Below the pieces are notes generated by a model that was not told the origin of the DNA, searched no databases, and saw nothing but the letters and a program-made list of their open reading frames with translations. This document shows positions 54,742-64,000 of a stretch of DNA of 64,000 nucleotides, in pieces. The translations under genes and the position numbers were made by a program. Source of the stretch: Stereocaulon alpinum (taxonomy: Eukaryota; Ascomycota; Lecanoromycetes; Lecanorales; Stereocaulaceae); the NCBI GenBank assembly GCA_018257865.1, contig JAEUBA010000042.1:1-64000 (forward strand). The letters are read 5' to 3'. Each line of letters starts with the position of its first letter. Positions within the stretch are counted from its first letter, which is position 1.

Positions 54742-55733
54742 TCATCCAGCACTCTTTTTCTTCTTGTCTTCAATGCATTCCACATTGTCCTCTGGTACTT
54801 TGCCCACATCAACTACCCAGTCGAAGATGTCATCGCTGTTGTCCCCCTGCACAACAATCTCTTCGCCGCCACTCGCCGTCTTCGTAACGCTGCTTCCTGT
54901 GGCGAATTTCTTCCTAAATGTAGATCTCTGAGTCAGCACTCTCAAGGAATAGTAATGAGCTACAAGAGCGGCCGATTGAACACCGTGCTGAGAGAAATAT
55001 CCCATTCGAAGAGCAGACCAGTGCATCATACACACCCAAACTCCTTAGCAACCTTCTTCAAATCCATCCCATGTGCCTCCAATCCGCTGACAGCAGTAAC
55101 ATATTTCCGCTTGTTCCTCTCCACCCTCTTGATATAAACCATAGCCTGTTCTCTCGCCTCCTTCTCTCTGGTCTCGGCAGCAGCGGCTTTCGCCTCTTTT
55201 TTCTTAGCGTCTTTCTCGGCGCGTTTTTGGGCGTCGACGGAGAGGGTGGAGAGGGAGGCTGTTATGGCTTCTGCGGTCGGGCGTCAATGAGACCGTCCAG
55301 GTATTTAAGGGTAATAAAGAAAGTAAGATGTGAGAAAGGTAAGGATGGGAAGAGATGCGCATGATGAAAATAAGTTATGGACAAGGAATGACGACCTTCT
55401 GAATATAAGCGCTCATGCATATCAGGATGCTCCTGCTCAAGCCACTCCCTGCATTTCTTTGCTGTGCCGCCAAACTCGCAATACTAGGCTGGTGGATCAG
55501 CCTGTTGTTCTTAGCTGGGCGTTCGAAGCTGGCATAGCCGTCCTAAGCATTCTGGGAAAGGGTGGAGCACCTCTGGAGGTAGGCTGCAGACTGTAGGTAG
55601 AGGCGTCAGTAAGAGATATTCGGAGCTGAAAGGTAGGGAGAAGAGCCAGGTAGAGAATACCACCGCAATAGACGACGTGTCTAGCTTGGGGCTCTGTGGG
55701 CACTGGGGGTTCTGAGGTCGCTGCTTCTGCCAT
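54742..55733 (-). CDS. TMA22: TMA22/DENR, density-regulated translation factor, 195 aa, five exons
   Basis: Ribosome-recycling and re-initiation factor that works with Tma20 (MCT-1) to remove tRNA and 40S subunits after termination. Exons are 55733-55661, 55590-55571, 55483-55396, 55270-55036 and 54913-54742, total 588 nt. The second exon is only 20 nt. The N-terminal Cys block (VVYCGVCSLPPEYCEFGG, then KKCREWL) binds zinc in the family. A charged coiled-coil linker follows (KRAEKDAKKKEAKAAAAE). The C-terminal SUI1 domain contains KRNKRKYVT-like basic sequence, VSGLEAHGMDLKKVAKEFGKKFATGSSV and GEEIVVQGD. All junctions restore family sequence. The last residues EDKKKKSAG are typical. Confidence 0.93.
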
Positions 55734-56890
55734 TGTCGGAGCTGGAGGGTAGGATGGGGTTGACGGTGGCCGTTGGATCGGTGTTGGGAGGGGAAAAAGG
55801 TAGTTCTAGGATAAAGTTGACAGCTACGCAGTATTGCAGTAGAGCTCTGGTGTTTGGTTGAAGTCGTCAACACATCCTCTGTTTCGAGTATTGAGTGAAT
55901 GCGTTCCGGTCTAGAACTAGATTGCGATCTGACGTGCCCGAGATTCCTTGGCATCACACTCTCGAGTCTCGGCTCCACTCAGTTACGGTACAGTAGGTAG
56001 AAAAGTTCCCCCCAAATTGTCAAATCCCGCAAGTAGTCAGTAGTCAGTAGGCCCTAAAGCGGCTCCTTTGGGGGCTCGAGTGCCCCCCAGTTCGAACTGG
56101 AAGCCACAAACTCCGGGGAACCACTTTGTCATCTAGGCGACTAGATCTAGGCTTCATTCAAGGGCTTGTTGGGCGGCCCGGGCAGGGGATAACCTGGGCA
56201 GTGAATCCTTCTAGACCTACCCCTGGAGCAGAGAATACGAGGCAGTAAATTTGCAGTCTGACTACACAAGGATCTATCAAGTAGTAGCAAAAATGCATAG
56301 TGGTTGCAGACGAAGTACTGTAATATTGATCGGCTGCAGAGCTATGCTCCAGACTGTGACACACGGAGGGGTATCATTTGCTTTGCAGCAGTGAAGCTAG
56401 TAGTATGGTAAAGGTGCTCGTCCAAAGTCCATATCATTACACTGTCGTGCTTCTCGATATGTATGCATGCAGTCCGTCTGGCCTGAATCATCGTATCATG
56501 GCCTGTGGCAGCATCCCTGAATCTCCATACATCTAAGTCGCTCCATGAAGCGAAAACAACACCACGAATGAGATCTATGTACAATTCCCGAGCCCCTGAG
56601 ACTACCTATATTCGAATGTGAAGTCCGCTTCGGAATGATGAATTAAAATTCATCCCTCATCAAATGGCCGTTTCTCATCGTAGTGAAGATGCTTCAGAGT
56701 GTCGTAAGCACGCAAGGTAACTGTTGCTTTTGATTCTGCCCCCAACGCCTCGCCAAAGTCGATCGATAAAATCACTATTTCGCTCGGGTGAGATAACGTG
56801 AGATAAGATTGTGTGACGAGTGAGAGGTATATGGTAGTGCATGTGGTGGGAATAGCGTCCAGGCCGACGATATCTGACTAATGAGATAGA
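55734..56890. other. Intergenic
   Basis: Contains short direct repeats near 56035-56050 (AGTAGTC repeated) and a palindrome CCAGTTCGAACTGG near 56089. No gene supported. Confidence 0.45.
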
Positions 56891-58675
56891 TCATCGATGC
56901 CAGCCTACGTTCCAGATCACGTGTGCAATATCTTTCGCAGTATTGACCGTATCGAAAACTTTGCCGAGGATGCCTGCATTGGCGGCGTCGTCTTCATCCT
57001 CGTAGGGCATGAACATTCCTGATGGCGTCCGACGCATGCCGCTGTGCTCTGCGCCATCCTCCTCATCCGAGTTATTCATCTCAAGCCCACCGCGGGAATA
57101 AACACTGTCTCGCCGGCCACCGAACGCAGAAGGCTGCCAATTCATTTCCACATCTTCGTCTTCGTCGTCGAGGAGGAAGTTGCTAGACGGAAATGAGGGT
57201 TTGAGTGTCTGTTGTGATGGCGATGGAGATAGTTTCGACCCTCCATTCCATGGCCTTTCCTTCTGTCTCGACTTCTGTTCAGCCGGCTCCGGCGTGTCAC
57301 CGCGGTAGTTCAGGGTGGTAGAAGGAAGCATTGCGATGGTTTTGCTTTCATTACTGAAGCTGTTCCGTGGTGTAGCTGGAGTGCTGCCAATTCTTGCCTT
57401 GGTGGCATGTTTCACAGGCTTCATTGTTAGCACATCATCCTCCGAAGAGTTGTCATCATCGTCGATGGCGTTGTAGTAATCAGGCCTGTCATCGACTTCC
57501 TTGTTGATCGCAATACATTGCTCGACCTTGTTATTGAAATGTATACGACGTGTAGTGCACGGCGTTTGTATACCAGATGCCATTGCTGAGGGGCTAGTAG
57601 TGGAAGTACTCGAAGTTGTGAATGTCAGGGGCGATCCGGATTCAGATGAGGTGACGAAATCGGATAATCTCCGACCATCAAGAAGGGGTCTATCCTGGTG
57701 TCTTTGCCCATGCTGAGCTTGGAGAGCATCAGTAGCCTGCTTCATCAGAGTTGATGACGACAAAGACCGTTGAAGCATGATCTCTGATAGGGTTCGCTTC
57801 TTGAGAATTGGCTTCTTGGAAGCGAAAGAGTTGCTCCTTGAAAGCCGGCTTGCTGGTGGGGTATTGTCGAGACCAAAAGGCATGGCATTGCCTGTTTGAA
57901 GGGGCCCATACAACCATGTCACGTCGTGGTCCTTCATCCTAGCAAGATTTAGCATCGCAAAATGACCTGCATGGCACTGGTTGTCAGCTTACCAGTTCAG
58001 AGTTTCTGGCGAGACAGTCTTTAGCTGGTACTTAGATTTGGCCCAGGTTCTCCAGGATGCATTCTCTAGCCTGGGCCAATTGCTGTAGACTTTTCTATTG
58101 GCTACGATATGTCTCCATGACGACCATATGTCTTCCTCTTTCCAACTGTGAGAGAGATAGTCGACATGTCTTGTAGGCTCACTCTTAAGGTTTAAGTCAT
58201 CTCCGGCTATAGTTTGCCGTTCCGGAATTGCTGGATGGTTGGGCGTTGCGAGCGATGTGTCGCTAGCTGATTGTCTAACAAGACCAGGCATGGAAGACTC
58301 GGGACTTGAATGAGGCTCGGAAACCTCCAGCTCATTGTAGTAGATTCCATCGTCATATGAGGGAAAGACGATATCTTCCTCTTCTGTTTGGTACTGTTCC
58401 TCTAAGGATAGGCTACTTGACGGAGTGGATGTGTATGAGGGCTGATCCGAAAGGTCCGGGGCGGTCAGGCGTGGAGACGAAGGGGCAGAGGATGGAACAG
58501 AGGCGGGTAGTTTTGTTGTGTCATATCCCACAGCAGCATATCTTACTAAATTTGGAGAAGATCTTGAATAATAGGGCGAGTTCTGGAGGAATGAGGTTTG
58601 GGAGGAGGAGCGACGGAGGGAGGATCCAAAATGTGTGTTGCCATCCGGCTGTTGGATGGACAGGACTTCGGTCAT
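56891..58675 (-). CDS. Reg1-like / DUF1752 protein phosphatase-1 regulator, 576 aa, one intron
   Basis: Exons are 58675-57993 and 57938-56891, with a 54-nt intron (GTAAGC...GCTAG, branch CTGAC) that restores ETLNW-MKDHDVTWLYGPL. Residues about 170-235 (HVDYLSHSWKEEDIWSSWR, RLENASWRTWAKSKYQLKTV) form the DUF1752 block found in yeast Reg1 and GATA-factor relatives. A PP1-docking motif of RVxF type appears as RRIHFNNKVEQC (about 358-369), the same type of motif by which Reg1 binds the phosphatase Glc7. Reg1-Glc7 keeps the Snf1 kinase inactive and maintains glucose repression, so a carbon-signalling role is likely. The rest is disordered, with repeated acidic patches (DDDDNSSEDDV, LDDEDEDVEM) and Ser-rich areas. 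Confidence 0.85.
57939..57992 (-). other. Intron of the Reg1-like gene
   Basis: 54 nt with GTAAGC donor and CTAG acceptor; frame kept. Confidence 0.8.
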
Positions 58676-59431
58676 AGTATGTGAATGAGCAGAGGCTGCA
58701 AGAGAGGATATGTCTGGTTGTAGATGTTCCGTATGGGATCAAAGCCCTTCAATGTTTCCTCCTCCGCCGAGTCCTCTCAGGGTGAAGCTTGGGTACAGCC
58801 TTGAAGATATTCGCAAGATCATCGGTGGCTAGGTGGGAATGGAGGTGAGTAGGTGAGCTTTTGTGAATTCCAGAGGATCCTCCCTATAGATCGACGCGTT
58901 TTGCGCCAGGATGTGGCGAGGGTGAGGAGGCTTGCCAAATAAGAAGTGGTTCAAGGAAGCAGAGTGACAAGTCTGGGTTTCCAAGTAACAAGATGAACGG
59001 TTCGGAAGAATTGGTGGGTGCAGGTGTTGTAGGTGTTGTAGGAGGCAAAGGGCATGAAGCAATGGTAGTAGAGGTATTTTGGTCCTCGAGTGAAGGCTAA
59101 TCGAAATGGGAGAGGGGAAGATTGTATGTGAAGGGGAAGGGGAGGCGCACAGACTTTCCGTGGAGCCGTAAATCGGTCGATTGGCAGAAATTGGGATGGA
59201 ACGTTTTCAGGGAGAGGCAAACGCGAGAGTAGTGGTGGTAGTATTTGGCAGCAATGGAATGTAGAGATACCTGCTATTTGGAAAATTGGTGGTGAAAGAA
59301 CTTTGTCAAGTACCTGTTTTCATAAGATAATCGCTTGCGGGGCTTAAGGTAGGTATGGGGCTTAGTTCTAGTTCTACCTTATGCGGGCTGCGACTTCCCC
59401 TCCACCTGGACGCCACACGCGAAACACCAGC

Positions 59432-59455
59432 CTAAGGCTAAGGCTAAGGCTAAGC
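59432..59455. repeat. Short hexamer tandem array (CTAAGG), about four units
   Basis: CCTAAGGCTAAGGCTAAGG followed by another CTAAG unit. The unit differs from the fungal telomere repeat TTAGGG and the array is short. Confidence 0.7.
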
Positions 59456-60180
59456 GCAAGGGTCAAGGGTCTAGGAGATTTTCTTGAACCCTACCAGACA
59501 CTCCAGACTTGTACCTAAGACTCCGGGCCAAGCAATTTACTTTGACTAAAAGGAACCACACTGCAGTCTGCTAATATATCACGCCTTGCCCTTCCTACAA
59601 TAGTACATGCTTCATTTCTTCCGCTGTTCCCAAACAACTCGGAACTCTCTCTCCTCTCGCGTTTAGACTCGGTACGGAGGGCTTTCCGTGAAACGTCAAA
59701 GTGTCAAATCGTCAATGCTAACGTCACCGAGCCCAAGACTTCATCACGATGGCAACAAGTACAAACCGTCAAAGCTTTGCTGCCTTTGACTTTGATCCTT
59801 GTGGGGAACAAAGATAATTATGTGGAAACCAGCTCCGTCTTATCTGAATTTTGTGTCTTAGATGGATTTAACCTTTAGACTTACAACACTGGCGGCGAGT
59901 AAGTACGACCGTCGACCGGGAGGCAAGTCAATAAACAGGTCACCCTTAGGTTCTTAGAGTACGTCGAACTAACCACTAACCACTAACCACGATATTCTTT
60001 TCATTCACAATTTCCGCTAAGGGTCCAAAGTGAGGTCCCACGATAGTTGCGCAGAGGGTGAATATCACTACCAATCAAGTCTTCACAGTGTGAATGGCGC
60101 CCGCTGTTGCCCCCGGGAGGTTTTGGGGAGGTGTTCAATTGACTTCGGTCCGTCAGGGTTGAGTTTGCAGTTTGCAGGGA

Positions 60181-60229
60181 GAAGACCCTTTTTCGATTAT
60201 CAGACAGAAAGAAGACCCTTTTTCGATTA
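60181..60229. repeat. 19-bp direct repeat, two copies, 30-bp period
   Basis: GAAGACCCTTTTTCGATTA occurs at 60181-60199 and again at 60211-60229. Confidence 0.9.
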
Positions 60230-63200
60230 GAAAGACCCACAAATCCTCCAACGCTCCTTTATAGCAACTCGACCGCGTCGCAAGCTGCATGTCATAAGTT
60301 AAAACCCGCCCCTTCTTCGCAATTTCTTATTGTTATCCATACATTTCACCCAGTGACTGCCCTGCTGCATCCGAGACCATGAACCCTCAACCTGCAGGGC
60401 TTGATCCGTTCTACCCTTCTCCGTGGTGAGCGACGGATACAGTAGCAGAATATACCCGTACCTGCCCCGCCTTCCGCCCTTGTTCCTACTCAAGGATCCC
60501 GGAGCCTGTCAGAGGCTAGAGTATGGGTACGAGTACAAGTCTCTTCGAGGTTGGCATAGCCGTGGAATCAAACTACCTGCCAGCCTCTACAGGGGCCCAG
60601 TCCCAGCGGGGAGTCTCCAGATGCAGCGACGGTCCAATTGACAAATCAGCTTCACGTATGATAACACGGCCATAACCGCGATGTTCTGCAGATTCTGCAT
60701 CAACGTTGAAGAAACGTGCGACCGCTCGGCTTTCTCTAAACGCTCAGGCCCACTTTCCACTTGTGGCGCATGCAGCTTGCAGGATGCGGACAGGGATTGC
60801 AACACCTGCATCTGCATTGCATGGCATTGCAGTCTGCCTATCCGAAACAAACCGCTGAAGCCTTCTGCCTTCTGCCTTATCTTTCACATGACCATCATAG
60901 CCGCAATATACTGATAACTTATCGACGCATTTTCAGCCTACTAACAACTTTCCACACCGGTTGCCAATTGATCTTCAGCGTCTGGAACCTGTCAGTCCTA
61001 TATCGGATCTGCAGTATTGCGTCTTTAGCGCCACTGACGAAAACATTCGAATGCATTTGCGCAAGTCTTTCCGTCTTTCCTCAGTCTTCATAAGGCTTCG
61101 GTACCCCGAAGCTCGTTACATTATTGGAAGACAACAACAACGTCATATCGCACCCTTAAGCCACGTGGACAGGAATGCAGCCAATTACGATATCGAAGCA
61201 CAGTAGGCATATGGAATTACAACGCCCAGCTTCCTACTCCCACTGGCGCCCGAGAGGCCTAGTTGAGATCTCGACGCCTTAATTGGGGCCAGCTTACACA
61301 AAGAACGGGTCCGCCGCGTAGGATGTCACAAACTAACTCAAAATAGACGAGCTTGGACCGGATCGACACGGCTGTTATCGTCCAACTAACGTTCAACACA
61401 GGCCATATAAGACAATATTGTCGAATTCTCATATGAAAACAGGAATTGGAGTGCAAATGTTATGCAGGGATGGAAATCCTTTTGCATCAACAGCAATTGA
61501 TAGCACCCATAGCCATGCGTGGGGGTGAGTCTAGGCTGAGCCGACGTGCGTTGTTCCATCCGCGGAAGTTCATGCAGGTTTCTCGTCGCTTCTCGTCTCT
61601 TGCTTCTTCTCTCTAATGTCCTAGTGTTCTCGAACATGGCTTTGCTAGGTTTGAGATCCGCTTTCAAATTACGATCAACAATCCCATGCCGAAACAGGCT
61701 ACATTGGCCCAGACCTTGAGCGATGATCTTTATCGCGTGGATAAGAATGATTGGAGATAGGAGGGAGCTCCGATCTCCTAAGCTGCTGTGGGACGCTATA
61801 CGGAAAACCCTCCGCAAAGACACGTTGGCGAATGCGGCGACCATCCCACTTGGGGGGGATCGTAGCTGAGGCCGTAGTTAGGACTAAGTCTTGATGCCTT
61901 ATCTTCCAATCATGGAAATCTAAATGTCAACAAGGAACAATCTCCGCATCTCGATCATGGGTCCGGTCAAATTTCCGCATCTGCCCCTGATGAACTGCCC
62001 GTGGCTAGTCTTAGCATCGGGAGAGACCTTGCAGGCTTTGTAGAAATGATAGTGTTTCGAAACACCGCGTGGGATGCACAGTCCCAAGAAATATACTAGC
62101 TCCTTCTCGCAAATTGCCAGCCTGATGAGTGACCTGGGGTCCTGCCAAGACTGTCTCTGGTTCGACTGTGGACATTGCATCTCCTAGAATGGTTCTGTGC
62201 CTCAAATGACCTCCCGAGTGCTGTTTGCTTCTCAAAGAAATCGGCATGGTGCCCGATCTTTCTAGCGTAGTTATCACCTTCTCCCAAAGTCATTGGAAAT
62301 AATTGCTTGGGAGAACTACTAGGCTTTGAAGATATCAATGCCTCTAGAATGTGTCACATCGTCTCGTCATTGAACTTATTGACTGTGGCGAAGCCTCATG
62401 ATTACTGCGTTGCATTTCTTCACAGCCAATGTACTACAAGAGTACTGCTCTCTCTTACTCCACACCAACATGGCTTTTCCAAAACGTTTCTTCTTCGCCG
62501 GAGTTGTTGCCAGAGGCTAGAAAGGCTGTCTCAGTTTGGTATTCATGCAGAGTGAGACGTGCAGCGTCCGTTCAAGAAGGTAGTAATTCTGGACTTTATC
62601 AGCATACAGAGTAGTCCTCTAAGAGCATATATAGAGCACGACTAGGATACTAAAACGCTTGTTTACATATGCAGTACGCCGGGGTATCACGTCAATTAAA
62701 GCAGATGAGTCTAACATGACTCAAAGACATCTGACTCCTACCCTTCTCCTCCAGTGCCTAATACCATTTGTGTGAAAACGCGCGTCCTCAAGAACCACCT
62801 CAACATTCGTCAACAGTTCCATGAAAATCCTCGAACTCCGCCCATACGCTCTTCGCATCTCCCTCCTATCCTCACCCCACAAAGCAAAAGCACGCATCAC
62901 CCGCTCCAGTACCACGCGCTACGCTCTCACTCTCACCGTCACCAATCCCATCTCTATCCCTACCACCGGGCGGTCTTTGCGTGTCTGCATCGCTAATTCC
63001 GGCTCTAACACATTGTGCTCGATCCACCTCAGCATCCCTACAAACACGAAAGCAAAAACCTCTTCCACCCTCCCAGCCACCCTATCGACACCAAAAACCG
63101 CCTCAGAGCGAGTCCGTTCAAGAAGATATAGCCCAGATGCCTACTCCTTTCCAGGCCTCCTACCAAAATTCAGCCATTCCCAAATAAGAATCCTTCCTCC

Positions 63201-64000
63201 CCATCCCAAGCTTATTGCCTAATCCTATATCAAGTTCAACAATCGCCACCACATCTACCACTTCCACAACACACCACAGAGTTCCTAGGAAGAATCACCG
63301 GAACCTACTCACCACTTCACAAACCCCGCATTCCTCCCATCCAATCGCGCTGAATAGACCAACCAACCTCGTGCCATCAGCGCTTCCATAAGAACTGTAG
63401 GTGGCACAGTCTCTCAGTAGAAACGGCGGTAGTGGAAGTGGGATAGCGAGGGAGCTACGTGGTTCGTTTGCAAGGCACTAGAGGGCGAGGGGGATCATAG
63501 GTTCTAATTGTTGCAGAGGCCTTGCTATTATGCATCTATCCCTGACGTGCGTAGTGTAAGTATCATTAGCTTTAAACTTGCCACATATCCCGCGATCAGT
63601 GGATGAAAGCGCTCGTGGAGTCTTACAGAGGAGTTGGCAAGGGTGGTTTATCAGTATCGATGATATGTGATAGGCATTAGGGAGGGTCGTGAGTGTGGAT
63701 AGTCGATTGTAGGGTCTACATATAAACGAAACCCTAACCCCAAACCTGAGCCCCCGACAATAGCCCCAATCTACCCAACCCGTCCACACTCCTACCTCCT
63801 ACCCTCCTACCCTCTAACGTCTCACATCACTATCACCATCACCATCTCCATCTCCATCTCCACCCATCAGAAAAGCTAAAGGAAATATTGCCCACCTAAC
63901 CTAACTAACCTATCCCGCCTTCACATTTGAGCACCGTATACTAACCACTAACAGCGCAGCGCAGGAACGGGATAGGACAATTTTTCGTAGCGGGGAATGA

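Larger units (their letters stand above)
58676..64000. other. Long gene-poor stretch to the window edge
   Basis: No supportable gene. It probably includes the promoter and leader of the Reg1-like gene. Small repeats occur: a hexamer CTAAGG array near 59432-59455, ACCACTAACC-type repeats near 59970-59990, a 19-bp direct repeat at 60181-60229, and ACCATC/TCCATC-like repeats near 63826-63866. An upstream exon of a gene beyond the window cannot be excluded. Confidence 0.45.

Overview
The window looks like nuclear DNA of a filamentous ascomycete, most likely a Dothideomycete of the Pleosporales type (inference). The genes carry short introns (about 50-120 nt, mostly GT-AG, with CTNAY-like branch sites), and several are ascomycete families: a HET-domain gene, a Fta2-like protein, a Hsp70-like ATPase and a DUF1752/Reg1-like protein. 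The transposon relics show the marks of repeat-induced point mutation (RIP): CpA is depleted, TpA is in excess, and former Gln codons have become TAG/TAA. I saw no tRNA, rRNA or CRISPR array.

Layout. Bases 1 to about 4790 are an AT-rich, RIP-decayed block of Ty1/Copia retrotransposons. A minus-strand element (5' LTR, half-tRNA primer site, gag, protease, start of integrase) sits head-to-head inside the reverse transcriptase of a plus-strand element that runs to its own 3' LTR. Both LTRs are 132 bp. From 4.8 to 18.3 kb genes are sparse: two proteins of unknown function, a divergent pair made of an AlkB-type DNA demethylase and a Na+/H+ antiporter, a PD-(D/E)XK-like protein, and a Fta2-like protein. 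From 18 to 31 kb are a seven-exon PLP aminotransferase with a 7-bp minisatellite just upstream, a disordered protein, and a divergent proteostasis pair, CCT4 (chaperonin) and RPT1 (proteasome ATPase). SDH1 (succinate dehydrogenase flavoprotein) lies at 31.2-33.5 kb, and a decayed piggyBac-type DNA transposon (33.6-36.2 kb) begins about 150 bp upstream of its start codon.

From 38.8 to 52 kb are a small, possibly mitochondrial, protein, a GRF zinc-finger protein, a short N-terminally hydrophobic protein, and a cluster suggestive of fungal self/non-self recognition: a broken HET-domain gene, a small helical protein that may be HeLo-like, a 767-residue protein, and a Hsp70-like ATPase. From 54 to 58.7 kb are TMA22 (DENR, a translation factor) and a Reg1/DUF1752-type protein phosphatase-1 regulator. 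I could not support any gene in 58.7-64 kb.

Gene models were rebuilt by hand by joining reading frames at splice sites that keep the frame and the family alignment. Exon borders are therefore predictions. The strongest are RPT1, CCT4, SDH1, TMA22, the aminotransferase and the Hsp70-like gene, where every junction restores recognisable family sequence.
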